From: Rhynochetos jubatus
Lineage: Eukaryota > Chordata > Aves > Eurypygiformes > Rhynochetidae
Direction: 5' to 3'
Length of the DNA stretch: 64,000 bases
Assembly: GCA_027574665.1 (NCBI GenBank)
Contig: CM050656.1
Coordinates: 13,033,501 to 13,097,500, forward strand
The notes beneath the pieces are model-generated. The model made no database searches and was not told the origin of the DNA. It saw only the letters and a program-made list of their open reading frames with translations. The translations under genes and the position numbers were made by a program. This document shows positions 36,030-50,400 of the stretch, one piece after another. Position 1 is the first letter of the stretch, and every line of letters begins with the position of its first letter.

Positions 36030-36891
36030 GAGAGACCCCAGACTGTTTCCATTTTAAAAGAAACGGGTTTTTTTTCTCATTAGTTTTAGATTCATCTCTA
36101 AGAAATAACTCCTAATCTCTACTAGCTCATCTTTTCTATAAGAACATTAAGCACAGGCACAAATGTTTGTAATTCTTAACTCCACTGTGGGTTTTCTAGC
36201 TCTTCAACAGAAATCAGGTTGGTCCCACAAAAAGACTTGCAAAACATCTGTATAAGAATAAAAAAAAGGGATTCTGATTAAAGAGGTGCATCCCCCCCTG
36301 CCCCGGGAGCTCTAGAGCTACTGGGAAAATATTGGATTAGTGTTGCAAACTGTCGGGGACTTCATTTATAATACTGTCAGACTGTTTATGCCAGCCACTA
36401 ATGACTACGGAAGAGTAGGCATTTTATGTTACTGAAAAATCTAAATTACATTCCAGACAGGTTGACACTGATGCACCAAAGTGCAGGTTTGCGAGATGAT
36501 AATTCCTAATCTCAATAGAAAAGAGGTGTCAAATTCAATTTTACTGAGGGTCTGATTGTAATTTACCTTTTAACTCTAGGATGCTACAGAAACAATCCAC
36601 TTGATTTGGCTCTTAAAGTGCTTTCACTTTTTGTTCAGCCTGTACATAAGCATGGTGTACATAAGCTCATGTGTTCTTTTGAGTTGCTAGTTACCCATTC
36701 TGTGTAAGCATGACTTAATCTTACACAAGCTTAATATTTTCTGTCTTCTAGCTGTTATTAATCCTGAAGATGCATCAAAAATTGAGCATGGGGTGTTTGA
36801 AATAGATCGGTGCTCCAAGAAAGGCGGACTTCCTTTGGGGAAAAACAAAGAAAGTATGATTTAGGCTTGCAAAAGAGTTAACAGGACAGGG

Positions 36892-36908
36892 AAAAAAAAA
36901 AAAAAAAA
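36892..36908 (+). repeat. A17 homopolymer
   Basis: Uninterrupted run of 17 A preceded by GGACAGGG; no retroposon body recognised beside it. Confidence 0.85.
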
Positions 36909-38160
36909 GACTACCTGGATTGAAATATGTGTTGTAAGACTCTGTAAAGTCTGTGTATTTTGAAGAAGCTGAGGGAAAAACTAGGTTTTGAAGGTTAGAG
37001 TAACTTAGGGTCCTACAGGTATTTCCACAGAAGCTCACAGAAGCACATGTGTGGATAGGAACTATGTGAAGGGCCAATCAACAGTGTGGTTTGTCCTTCA
37101 CGTATGCAGAATGATGTTATGTGAAGTGGTTTAGAATCCTAAAAAAAAAAAAATCTGATGTTATGCTCTATAACATCTGTTAAGGTTAATGCAAATTCCA
37201 GTCCCAAAGTGCTCTGAAAAACAGACATCCTGAGTGTAATACAGCTCACACAACAAACAAAAAGCTTGGTTCAATGTCCCTATTGAATGGGGAGGAGTGA
37301 TATTAGGGAGAAAGTCCCAACAAGAAATCCCAATAATGAGACATTTTGGGGTGTTTTGATAGCAGCTAGTGTAATGATGAAAAGGGGTGAGCATGCTGGT
37401 ATAGCCTTTTCAAGATGAATAATGTTACACTTAAAAAGAGGCCTAGGATGAATTTACTCATTAAATAAGCTTTTATAAAGTCTTTGGTATCCACAGTACT
37501 TACTGGCGCTGGACCAAGTGATCTAAAAGAAATATGTGCATGCCCTAAAATAAATAACTTTAGGCTGTCTTATGACTTTCAAAATACATACTAATTTTAC
37601 AAAGAATAGATCTAGATATTTTTTTTGTCCTGAAACACCTTGCCTAACCTCGGTATTTGTCCAGTGTATATTGGGATCACTTGTGAATATTAACATGATC
37701 CAAATTGCTACCCTGTGCAAACATTTACTAAGGCAGTGTGAGGTATAGTCTGGAGTTTGATGGAACTTAAAATGCCAATTAAAAATGATGACTTATTTAA
37801 TGCCAACAGGCCATACCCTGCAGTGCTTACTCAAGCAAAATTCTAATTGACTCCAGTGGGAGGTTTCCTGAAATAAGAACAGTGGAGAGAGGAAGAGGCA
37901 TAAGCAGAGGCATGACCTCAAATATTACTTCAGGCATCATAAGGGGAAGCATTTTATATTCCCTGGCACCAATGAGGAACCTGCTTCACTTACAGACAAA
38001 GATTGGAAGAGCAGGGATTTCTCTACATATCCAGAATGCCCTGCAAATGTAGCTCCCTTTAGAGAATGTTTTTGCCAAAATCTGACTTTTCATTGAAAAC
38101 TACAGATGTAATGACAATGAAATAACTCAGGAGCTTTTATGTGTTCTCCCAAATGGATGT

Positions 38161-38187
38161 GGGGGTGAAAGGGGGGGATAGGATGGG
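38161..38187 (+). repeat. G-run cluster, quadruplex candidate
   Basis: G5, G7 (splittable) and G3 runs with short loops give four G3 tracts on the plus strand. Confidence 0.5.
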
Positions 38188-41100
38188 AGAAGGCATTAAA
38201 AAGTACCCACAAAAAGTCAAATTTTAGAAGAATGTTTTTATTTTTGAAATGTCTTTATCTAGAAATTTTATTCAAATATTTATGCATTTTCACTTTATAA
38301 AATTAGAACTAGAGACAAGATATCTAAAGAAAACATGAAGTTGCAAACAACCAAAAATGTAATTTCCATCTCTATTAGGCTTTATTTAGGGACCTTCTGT
38401 TTCTCCATGTCCCACTCCGAGCAGCCAGAAAAACCTGTTCTTTTCATTGTGAGCTTGTAAGGTGTAAGCAACATCATCCAAGTGGTGATTGTTCTGTTTT
38501 CCTTCTCTGTCCATTGTTTAACTATTACCTTAGGTGCTTTTTCAACTCAAAATAAACTCTCTGTGCAAGTTTTTGGTTGCTATTAACCGAAGTGTGTTCA
38601 CTAGACAGACAAGTTGGAATTGTTTCCTCTGGCTTCATCCCTGGATTTATTCCTAAATGCTTTTGACAGTACCAATGACTCTCGAGAGTAAACCTGATTG
38701 ATTACTGTTGACTGATAGATTAGTTAGTTCAGGGATTTTTTTTTGGTGGGTAATAAGTTACTCTGTACTCAGTGCGTACCTATAAATTATAGTGGTTTAG
38801 TTACTTTATTTTTAATAATTGCTTTAATTTAGTAGACTTCTTGTACAATTTTACTACCACTCCATTTGAATTGGCAGAATGACTGTACTGCAGACCGATA
38901 CTCAATGAGAGGTGTGGTAAGATGCTAAACCAAACTAGTAGGAAATACTTCAAGAAGTTTTGAAACCTAAGACAGAACAATTTCATAGATGTGACTTTTT
39001 CTTTTTCTGTCTACATATATGTAAATGATAAAAGCTTAAATGTGGCTGTCAAATCCATTTGTAATGGATTATATACCTCCATTATATAGTAGCTGCTGTT
39101 CCAGTTTCTCCCCTTTGTTCTCAGAAAACAGGTATGTTTTAAGAATCAGGAGGACACAAAAGTTGAGCTTATATGATCCTTTTGAAAAGCTTTGCCATTT
39201 ATTGCCAGAAATACTGTATTTTTCTACTGATTTACTATATCATTGTGAGCAAGTGATGTGTTCCTCAGATTTACTGTCTTTATGACTTTATTTTTTAAAA
39301 TGCCTTTTGAATTTTGCTAATTACCCTGAGAAGAAATTAGATGATCTCTACATGGAATAAATAAACTGCTGTTGAAGTGCAGCTATAGTTCCAGTAGCAG
39401 ACATGTCAGCTGTCGTTTTGGTGGTAGAGGATTAACCAGAGGGCATGGACATGTCAAAGGAACAGGATTGTTAAAGACACACGTTCAGTGCACATTCATT
39501 TTTTATCCTTTCTAGTCTCCATACAAGAGGAAAAATGATAACTCTGCATTAGACGGCTGAGCATTAAGCTTAGAGAAGGAGCAACTATAAATAACTCTGT
39601 TTTTTATATATGACATCTCCAACTCAGTGGTATCTTTCTAGCACAAAGAGTATTGAAGTTATTAGAAACCCATTTACCTTTGATAAATCTTGTTTCTTTT
39701 CCTCCTCTTTGTGATCTTGTTCTTTAAATGCTAGATATTTAAGAGGAGTATTCAGTTGATTTAGAGCTCTTTACTCAGCACCGTCTGAGACTATGTTTAG
39801 ATCGCTGGAAATTTTTGCGTTAGACTTTGACATCAACAGCGCTGTATTTTTCAAGAATTTATACTCTTGTAAGTCTTTGTCCTAGATCACTGCTAAAAAC
39901 AAGAAATGAGTAGTTAATTTGTTGTTTTTCTTTAGTAGTAACACAACTTCATTGTGACTAGGATAATTGTCACGCTACCATGTAGCATGGTAACAGCAAT
40001 AAACTGGACAATAACCCTATATAGATTGTGTTTAAAATATAGTTTTCATACGGATGTGACCCTGTGCCCAGGCAGCAGCTTTAAATGATGCCAAAGATTT
40101 TCTTAATGTTATGCAAGTCTGTAATGTTTACCTGTCTACATTTAGATTCTAGTATTTAACATGCTTAAAAGCTAGAATTTTAAAAAGTACATTTAAATGT
40201 TTTCCGATGAATCCTCTCATTTTAAGTTAGTAATTTATTTTTCTGTTAGCACACTTCTCTAGTAAAGGTTGTAGTTGGGTTTTGTGTCTCTTGCATAAGG
40301 AGAGGTGGGTTGTGAATTTCAGAGTCTAATGAAATTTGGCACCATTAATATAGTGCACTGAAACACAGTACTTTGGTGATCAGTGACAACAAAAAAACAC
40401 CCCACGCTGAAATTTATATTCGCTTTAAAATGCAAGCAAGCTCTCACCAACAATTTGTTTGTAGCAGTTATTCAGTGTTTCCTTATCAAACATCGTCTAC
40501 TAAATAATTGTGTGTCTTAAACAAGGAAGGGGAATGGCAAGCCACTGATTGCACGCAGGCCTGTAAGTTGGATTTAACCTGATGGTGGTGGTTTCGTTCT
40601 GTCAAGAGCTGTGTATCTTTTAACATGGACTTCTCAGCCCAGTTGACAGCTCTTTAGGTGCCTAGTAATCAGGGAATGTTTCATGCAACAGATCTGGTTT
40701 TGCAGATCAATTTTTCTATTGGATTTTTGCATTCTGTATAATCTAATTTATTGTGTCAAGAACTGATTTAAATAGACTTTCAATCCAGGGCTGACTTTGA
40801 TCTGTCTCAAAACCTAAACAGCTTTATCCTTCTATCTTTTTTTTCACGGATGTGTAATAGTCTCAAGTGCTTTGAAAAATCACAGTGATTTAAATATTCT
40901 CTTTCTCCTAATCTTTTTGTTGGTTCCTGTAATTCAACAATTTGATGATGAAAACTGTGCAGACGTTTAAAACATTTTTTAATGGCTGACTTCAGTGTAA
41001 ACTGTATGAGATTTTCCTGTCTTTAGCTATAGCCTTTAGTTTCAGCTGATTTCCACTAGTGTTCTTTGTAGAGATTGTGTTTGAGTGCCTATTCAAAGAC

Positions 41101-43619
41101 ATAACCATGTGCATGGATGTCTGCAAGGCAAGTGTCTGCTACAGTACTTTTGCTGACATTAGAGACCTGTAGTGATCATAAAATTAAGGGCACTCATAAA
41201 TGTGTTCCAGGTCAGCAGATGTTTCTGGGGGCTAAGATATATCCAGTTAAAACATGCACCTTCTGTAGCTGTGTCTTAGGGAAGATCTTATGGCCACTTA
41301 GGTAGGAAACTGTCTAAAAACCACTTGAAAATTACCATGAGCAGTCCTGCCTAGCTGATTACTCAAGTGCAGAGGGGTTTGGGCTTCCAGAATACACGTA
41401 AAATATTAGCCAAGCTAAAACCAAACATGACTGTCCAATATTTTATATATACATTGGTTTTTTCTGAAAGTTTTCCTGTTGGTAAATATATTGCGTGTGT
41501 TCTTTTATAAAGGATGTATTTGTTAACAAAAATACCTTTAAATGAGTTTACTCTCCTGAAATGCTGCGTGTTTCCAAGACCTATGCCAAGTGAAACGTAT
41601 CATACCAATAATGACTGTAGGGAGAACAAACAAATAAAAGATTGAACTGTGCTTGTGGCAGTCATTCAACACAAAGGAGAATGTATATGGAATTTATTCT
41701 CATTATTACTTTTACAGCCTGGGCACTGGTCTCTGTTCTCTTCTGCTCTGGTTGTGCACTCTTGCTGTTTGATCTTTCCTATTGAGCATCCTTTTATGTT
41801 TCTTAGAGATTGGAAATTTTTGTATTCTAGATCTATTCAGTTTAAAGAAGAATAATTACATTTGCTTTGTGGTAAATATGTCATCTAATCCATATTAAAC
41901 ACTGCAACTATACATGTAGACTAGTTTCCAAGGAAACAGCTTCCCCTCCCCTGCCCTGAACTCCTCCTGGAAATTTTGAAAATGAAGTGTCTCACTTCCG
42001 TCACACCTGGTTGTTGCCATCCTAATCCTGAACTCAGATTCCCAATAAAATTATAGCTTTTTAAATGTTTGCAGTGCTGTTGTGAAGTTTACCGTGCATT
42101 CCAAATGATTTAAGATACTTAAATGGTGTTGGAACAAATTATTGCCTTCATTATGACAGACAACAGCTGAGTACATTATACTACTTAGTCTCAGCTTCTT
42201 TAACTAAAATACTGTGATTGTTTCCCATCCAGTAGTTCTGTAATTACTCCTTCTTTATGTTCACTGTAAGAATTAAGATGGCTTTTTATTTGTCTCTTTA
42301 AATGGCACAATGAATATAATTGTTGGCCATTGTTAGGAAGATGATCACTTATTTAATTATTTTACATATCAGCGTGAGTAGAATGGCGGTTTAAGCAGGG
42401 TAAAATTTGGCAAACATACTTTGTTACCTCCTGAAAGTACCTTGCTGCCTCTCCCTTTCTTATTGTTTTTGTTCTGGTGAAAGATTTCTATTAGTAAACT
42501 TTGAGAAGTTGAGCATATTTACTAGATTGCTGCTAGGATCTAAGCTTGTAATTCTGAGGAGTATCAAATACCTAACACTTTCATCACTAGATACCCACTT
42601 GGGCTTACTTGGGTTAAAGAAATGCAAATTTCATGCTTCTATTAAAGAAAGGATCAACTAAGGTTTTCATTAATATGCGTTGGTGCGGGATTCTCCCTCT
42701 GGGGATTACAAAGGTCAGAAACAGTGTTGCTGCAGTTTCACACCATCCAGAAGGGTGTCTTCAAAACTCCATCACACACGTGGAGTTTTTTGGTTGTATT
42801 TTTGGTCCCACTGTCTCATTTTAGCTGCTTCCTTGTTCCAGTCTTTCCAGCTATGCTATTTTGCTGCATGTGGTGGGTGGATATTCCAGGGATCAGATCT
42901 GAGGTGCGGAGGGTCTGTTCCAAGCAGCTCTACTTTCATTGGTATGTTGACCAAATTCACATTAATTTTGCATCAACTGCCAATAAACCAGAAAAATTTG
43001 TCCACTGAACTATTTTCTGTGAGATCCAGCAAAGACACGGTGTCTAGAAGGCCTCCATATTTTATTGGTTAAAAAAAGGCATAAAGTCAGTGCACTGATA
43101 AAAGATGATGATGATGAAGAGAACTATGGTCTGAACTGGCCATTGTGCAAGAAAGGATTTGTAAATAAAAATTTTTCAAATATCTTTGTATTTCTAAGGA
43201 TGTGTTTTGAGTAACCAGTACATGCTGGGGCAAAATGTCAGCTTCTAGTAGGTGTAGGATCAGATACCTTTGTGAAGAGAGGTATTTAATGACACGCTGC
43301 TGGTATTTTACCAGTGCTTTGCTTTTGAGGGAGCTCTCAATGAGGCAGTGCATCTGCACAGAGCTGCAGGCACAGTGGCTGTCTGAAGCGGTTGAATCTG
43401 GGACCAATTGCTCGTACCACTCGATGCATAGGCTGCCCTGGGGCTGTTTATGCTGGAGCTAGCTGCTGAGGACATAAGCAGGGGGAAAGATGTGGGGGAG
43501 AAGGGGATGCTGTTCTCCTGGAATATTGAAATGATCCCACGTCATCAAAAGAAAAGTGTTTTCATACAAGAATTGTTGAGAAAAGAAACTGGTACTTCAC
43601 GAAGGCATGTGCTATAGAC

Positions 43620-44402
43620 ACTACAGAATATCGCAGAATCACAGGCTGGTTTGGGTTGGAAGGGACCTTAAAGATCATCTGGTTCCAACCCCCCTGCCAT
43701 GGGCAGGGACACCCTCCACTAGACCAGGTTGCTCCAAGCCTCATCCAGCCTGGCCTTGGACACTTCCAGGGATGGGGCACCCACAGCTTCTCTGGGCAAC
43801 CTGTTCCAGTGCCTCCCACCCTCTCCAGGAAGAATTTCTTCCTGATATCTAATCTAAATCTACCCTCTTTCAATTTAAACCCATTACCCTTGTCCTGTCA
43901 CTACAGGCCCTTGTTAAAACATCCACCCTCTCCCCCCTGCCCCAGCTTCCTCGTCAGCCCCCCCAGGCACTGGAAGGTTCTGTAAGGTCTCCCTGGAGCC
44001 TTCTCTTCTCCAGGCTGAACAAGCCCAACTCTCCCAGCCTGTCCCCATGGCAGAGGGGCTCCAGCCCTCAGAGCATCTTTGTGGCCTCCTCTGGACTCGT
44101 TCCAACCAGTCAATACCCTCCTGATGTTGGGGGCCCCAGAGCAGGGTGCAGAACTGCAGGTGGGGTCTCACGAGAGTAGAGTAGAGGGTGACAATCCCCT
44201 CCCTCACCCTGCTGGCCACGCTTCTCCTGATACAGTCCAGGATCCGGTTGGCTTTCTGGGCTGTCAGCGCACACGGCCAGCTCATGGCCAGCTTCTCACC
44301 CACCAGTACCCCCAAGTCCTCCTCCTCAGGGCTACTCTTGATCCATTGTCTGCCCAGCCTGTCCTTGTGCTTGGGATTGCCCTGACTCAGGTGCAGGAAT
44401 AT
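43620..44402 (-). mobile_element. CR1 retrotransposon, ~780 bp, minus strand
   Basis: The longest CR1 in the window. The minus strand ends in the octamer-like tail and the GGTTGGAAGGGACC-type terminus (plus strand 43625-43680). The 3' UTR follows inward, then the C-terminal part of ORF2. Similarity to CR1 fades at about 44402, so the copy is 5'-truncated. Its octamer tail has decayed to two or three altered units. It is antisense to the proposed host gene and belongs to the same general subfamily as the copy at 11.9 kb. Confidence 0.92.
43914..44402 (-). pseudogene. CR1 ORF2 C-terminal fragment, frameshifted
   Basis: An open frame on the minus strand encodes the end of a CR1 reverse transcriptase. 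Recognisable family blocks include [34 protein letters not shown] and LWGPQH, ending at ERVQRR. This is the region after the polymerase core, so no catalytic residues are present. Immediately after ERVQRR (about 44083-44087) the family sequence leaves the frame, consistent with a one-base deletion compared with the CR1 sequence I remember; the rest of the open frame is out-of-frame read-through. The apparent Met start at 44417 lies outside the element. Dead fragment. Confidence 0.85.
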
Positions 44403-47400
44403 GCTGATAAATACCACATCTTAGCTCACACAAGTCTTCAGAAATGTGATAAAGTTGAACACACTTTTCCAAGGACTCTCTGCCATTGCTTTCAGTTACT
44501 CCCAAGGAAATTACTTAAAGGGCTTGGAGAACTGAGATGGTAAAGAATGTAGTGCAGAAATAATTGATCCTTCTGGTTTATTAGGTTGTGTCCCTGTTGT
44601 GGAAGCTTTGTCAATAACAACAGCACTGTGGAGATGTCTGTCTGCAGTTAGTCTGTAGCTAGATCAAACCTTGCATGGAGTTCTAGCTACATGATCTCTC
44701 CTTGAAGAAGGTGATGTATTATTTAATTTCTAACTAAGTCCTGGGACATCTTGAAGCACAGCATTGCTATTTATCTTTGCAATTCCAGAAGTCCACTGGT
44801 TATGGGCAGCACTAGCCTGACTTTGTGAAAATCTGGCTTGCGTGTGGTTGATAATGATTTTGGAATATTTTCAGAGCAGAATTAAACACACAGCTTTTTA
44901 ATTTGATTTGATAGCGTAGGGAGTGTGCAGGAAACCTTCCAATATAGCATTTACTGAGCTCATGTTTGTAGTTCTTATATAGGCATTTTGTTTGTATTTT
45001 ATAATTTTTTAAAATAAGTTTGTTTTTAAATTCTGGTCTAGCACAAGGAAAATATTTCCTCAGTCTCTTGTTTCTCTAGTGATAATAAAGGTCTCTTTGC
45101 CTGGATCCAGTGCTGAATTTCTGTGTTGGATCACAATTAGCAAGCAGGCTTGCTCAGGGTTGCTCTTTGTAATTGTTTGGACTCTGGACAGTTAAATTGA
45201 TCCTGTGTTGACATTCTAAATGTTTCAGCAACCCTGTATAAAAATCTGTTGTTGCAATTGGTATGCAAGCCTTTCTGCATTAGTGACATGTGCAAAGTAG
45301 TCTGTGATGGTTTCCTTTACTAACCTTCATATGGTAAATTAAACCTTGAGTTGTAAGTATCTGATTGTGCTGACCTTCACTTCAAGGAGTCTTTTTATTT
45401 AAGCTTTTAGTCCTCTGTCAGACAGAAACATTATTGTCAATAAAAATAAAATAAACACCTAGTCTTGCATGCTCTGCTTACTTGAACAGAAGTATTAATA
45501 TATGTATAGCTCTTAGTTTGGCAAATATAGGTAGTCTGACGACATTTACATTAAAAAATTGACTGCAGTGAGGGTCATTCCAGTTGAAAAGAAAGTATTT
45601 GGTAGATAAGTTGGCAAGCAGAATGGCTTTGTAGTGTTTAAAGGAGCTCTGCCAAGAATTGGCTGGAAAATGCTTGTCTGTTTGTACCTTTTGAAATTAG
45701 AAGGTAGAGACGAGATTTGCCTTTAGTAGAATAAAATATATGAGACTGCCTCAGACAGTGAAGGAACCTACATATTCTGGGATGTAATTCCTTGTGGCCT
45801 CTGCCTTAAAAAATGCAAATGAAGGGTGCGGAAATTTGATGACCAATGGCAATCAGTGCTAAATTGTCTAATGAGGGATGCAGCCATAAAATAAAGCTGC
45901 TCTTATGGGTTACTTTATGGAAGTTTCAAAACCCTTGTCCTGAAGTGCCAGTACAGTGTAGGCCATATGGCGTCTTCAAAATACACTATGAATAGTCCAG
46001 GACAATACTAAGGCGAGTCAAGTTAGGAGATCCAAAAACAGTGATGGATCTGGAATTTTATTTCTCTTGCTATCAACGTGCAATCATGGGTAGCCAGTAT
46101 TCTTACCAAGCTGCTGTTCTCTTCATCTGGGTTTCTCGCAAGTGGGCTCCAGTGAGCTGTGCTCAGCGCATCACATTCTCAATACAGTTAATGCGTTATT
46201 AGTGTGGTGGAGGAGTAGGGCCTCTGGCAATTTCTTTTGCAAATGCTTGGGGTGAATGCACACCTGCATGACGTGGCTGTGGCGTGCACTCTCTTGTTAT
46301 AACTTGTGATCTACAATCCAGAGTAATCAAAGGAACCCAGGGGGTAAAAATTCAAGGCTGTCCTTAACTAGAAAAGATGGTATCGTCTAAAGGGGAAAAA
46401 GCTTCCCAGCAAGTTCCCTGCCAAAGTCCTCTGCTACTGCAATAAGAGATTTGGTTCTAATCTGCCACTCTGTGAGGTTTATTTTGGTTTTGTTCTTAAT
46501 GAGAATTTAGCTTCACATTTGAATCTGGTTCAGAGATATTTCTGTGGTCACACTGGCAAAATACTTAGGGTAAGATTAAATCTTTAGTCAATAGGATTGC
46601 TTTTTTATTAATTACAACAAGATAGCACATCTCTGTGAAAACAGTTGATAAAAATGTTTTCTTAGCTGTATTGTCCAATACTGATGATTGTTATGCTTGA
46701 AACAGTTGAGAATTAATACCTGGCAGTAAATACTAAATCTATGTGTGGTGACTGACAGATTAAACACTAGGGATTCCAATGGAGATTAGACCACACGTTC
46801 TCAAAGTGCAGATGTCAGTACTGTTTTATGTCACAGCACTGAGTTTAGCTGCTTTATGTTTCACATAAAATCAGGGTCTGTTATATCTTCCTTTTTTCTT
46901 TTTTTTTTTTTTTTTTTATGTTTGTCTTTTTGGTCCTGTTTTCTCATTTTAGTTGCTTCACACTGGTGCTTTTGACACTGTTCATCCTTGCAGAGATCGA
47001 GTGATAACTGGCGCAGCACAAATGTGAAAGGCAATATAAGGCTGTGAGCGTGCTGCGCAAGTTGGGCAGGTGGCCTTTTGGTTGAGTCTGAGAGAGGAGG
47101 AGAAAGAGCTAGAGGATTTGAGAGTGGGAGTTGAAGTGAGGCAGTTCGGTGGCAGAATAGAAGTAGGAAAGCAGAGAAAACTAAATGAGACATGACTTTG
47201 GGAAAGTTGTGTCACGTATGTGATACTTCCCAACTGAAAGGCGGCAGCTCTGAGTTGCTCATAGTTCGCCATCACTCACGTGGTTTGCTAGATAATGTGC
47301 TTATATCGTCATCTCAGATGCACTTTGCAAGAATGCATATGAATTTATGTAGAACAAGTAAAAGTCATGAAAGAAATATGTCCTGCCCTGAGGCCTTAAA

Positions 47401-50400
47401 ATCAGTGTGGGGAGAAGTGAGCTACGTGCATAAACTCAGCAAAGTGAGAGAATGAATTCACTTTCACCAAGTAAAAGCAAGACTGCAGCCAATTCTGAAC
47501 AGAACTATCCACATGGAACTGATCACCGCTAGTCAGCAATGCAGCAGGATCTGCTGAACAGTAGCAAATGCTGCTAATAAGTCTAGTAACATTATGGAGA
47601 ACAGACCTAGCCTTTGTAGCAAACGTCATTAGTGACTCTTGTTAGTTTTCACTGCACTCAAGGGATGGAACATTGGAACAGTGCCCTAGGGAGACAGTGG
47701 ACTTGCATCACTATGAGTATTTAAGGAGAAATTGGCTGCTTTTCTTGAAATATCTGCTTTGCTCCAGTTTTGGAAGATGCTCTTTAATCTGCATGTACTC
47801 GAGATGTGGAATTAAATGTTCCTTGACCTGTTTCTTTACATCAGTGAACCCTGTAAGAAATTAGGGGTAGCTTTTACTACATAGAACTCTGCATTAATAC
47901 GATGATTACATTATATTTCATGCATCAGGGTTTCTGCTAATTGCCTGCCAGGAAAGAATTCCCCTTCTGCACTCTGCCTGTTCCCCTTACATATTCTGAC
48001 TTTGGTAAAAGCAGGGTTCCTTGCGAGCATCAAACCAGGTTGTAGTTGGCATCCGGATAATAAGTAGGTCAGGTCAGCATAATCTCTAGGAAGCTGGTGC
48101 AGAGAATTCCCTTGCGTGTCTCGGCAGTGATTTGCTTGCAGACCTGTGATCATTCAGGTTTTTCCTCTGGCTTAGCCTGGCAGGAGCGCTGGGAGTGTCT
48201 CACCTTTGTGCTGCAGAGGTGTGGTTTGGCTTTTGGAACTCTCTGGACTTCCTTCTGTTCATTAGTTCCAGGCCATTGGAAAGGTTTTGTGTAACAATGG
48301 TGCTCTGGCTTCTTCTCTTCTGTAGATACAGTAGACTAAGTAGCTCACTCCTAAATTACAATGCGTAACTCCAGTCTTTCAGCTGATACAGGTTATTTGG
48401 GTAAAACATAGCTGTGTATGACATAGAGGTCAGAAAGGATCTACTTTGCCCTGGCCAAGTAAGATCTGTGCCTTGCTGTGCAAAAAGAATTGAATATTTT
48501 ACAAGTCTGACTCACGGCGTTCAGGTAGCTGAAATTAGAGTTAGCCTCTCTCAAGTAGTCCCCTATGTCCAATCCTTATTATGATTCCAAGGACAAAGTT
48601 AATGTTTTGCCTGTGTTTTCTCCAGACTGAGATGTCTTCAAAGAATTACTGGTTTCCACCTGACTGTAAAGCAGAACAACTCTTCCAGCAACTTAACCAA
48701 AAATATCTGCCAACAGAGGGATTAAATTAGCAACCAAAGAGGCTGAGAAAGCTATTTAACTTTTTCAAATGAAAAACCATGTCTTATATGAAAGCATCCA
48801 CATTGCTTCTGAAGTTGGCCTTTTCTTTCTTCCAGCACTGCAGAAGCAATTTTGAATGGATGAGAACCAAATTGCTTCAGAAGGAGTATTATTCTCTAAA
48901 CTGCAGTAATATTAAAGGGATAAGGAAACATGATAGTTGCAGCTTCTGCTATGTTAAAACTCTCAGACCTAGTCATCTCTTGTGCTTATGCCACATGCAG
49001 AAGCTGGAGGATTTACTGGATGCTAGTTCTGCTTCTGCTCATTCTTCTGCCTAAACTGTTTTATTTGGGTGTGTTTGGGAAGTATGGCAAAGCGGTGGTG
49101 TGTTTTTTTTGGCCTTTTCACAGACTCAAGGTTTCTTGCATATCAAATGACATTTTAATATTATAAAAAAAGCTTTGGAATAGACTTTAGATTTCTCCAC
49201 TTATGGGCTGCAGTATTTATTTAATCTAGTACTTAGAAAATGAGATTTTAAACTACATAGCTATAAGCATATTCTTGGGACGCAGCCAGACTTCTTGGTT
49301 TCCCCACAACATTTACAAATGCACAGAGCAGATCTTTGCATGATTAATACTGTTTTTATCCAAGGCAGTAAAGTCCATTTTCTTGTAAATCTTCTGTATT
49401 AGTGTGTTTTGATAGTTAGTCAGAGCTGTGAAGAGAACCCTGCAGACTGGTGAGTAACGAACCGTAGCTGCTTAAAGAAAGGTGAGTCAGCAGGGACTGA
49501 AGTTAGACCTCTGGCATCCAAAGCACTGTCTAATTCAAGCAAAAGCGGAGTTCCCCTAGCAGTAGGGAGCTGTTGCCTTTAACTCCTACCAACAGCAGAG
49601 GATGGGACTGCACTCAGATGTGTGCCACAGAGAGGTGTGGTGGCACTGTGATCCCCAGCCTGCAGTCGTGATATACCGAGGGGCAAGACCATGCACTAGT
49701 CAGGTTTTATGTTTTCCCATAACCAAGCCTTGTCTGGAGATGGATCCCTGTACCCCACCATGAATGCAGCCATGCTGTCCTCTTACAACACCCTCTCTTG
49801 GAACCTGCCCTACCCCTCTGTTTCATCAGAAATGGCAGTGCTGAAACAAATGCACCATTGATTCTATCTTGATAACACTTTTAAAATTTGTCTGTATATT
49901 TATATAATAAATGCAGGTCAAGGAAAGGCACAACAAATTGGTGCTTTAATGGCTGGAAACCTGTCTGATTTTGGGTGTGTCGATATTTGCAATTTTTCCC
50001 AGTTTAATTTGTGCTACGAACTGCTAGTGACCCCAAATTTTTTTAATAAACTTTTTTTTTAAAGAAAGTCTGAATCTCTCCTTTCAGACAAAAAGAAATT
50101 CTTGGTAGAATACGATTTTAGAGAACTTTGCCATTTTACCATTTTCTTTTGTGGTGTGCTGGTCAAGTCTCGAGCGTATTTTGACCTTTTCAGCATTCCC
50201 TGTTATGACTTGGTTTGTCATGAATAAATTTACTGTCTTTTTTGTGAAATATATCCCAATCCTCTGCAATTTGTTTATGGATGAGTTAATGTCTGATAAA
50301 CACATGTAGCTTTGCTGCTCTGTAATTTGCCTTGATTGTCTGACTGTCTCCAAAGGTAGTTGAAGCTAGGCCTTCTCCTTTAACCACTGACATCAACATA

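Larger units (their letters stand above)
33231..43619 (+). other. Putative intron 1, block after the CpG island
   Basis: AT-rich DNA with no gene recognised. It holds a highly decayed CR1-like relic at 34382-34800, a candidate CTCF motif at 36013-36029, an A17 run at 36892-36908 and a G-run cluster at 38161-38187. Open frames reach 130 codons (42680-43072) without features of a protein. Confidence 0.6.

Noticed and set aside
43656-43985. 109-codon plus-strand frame and several others over 43.6-44.5 kb
   Set aside because: They are antisense readings of the CR1 element.
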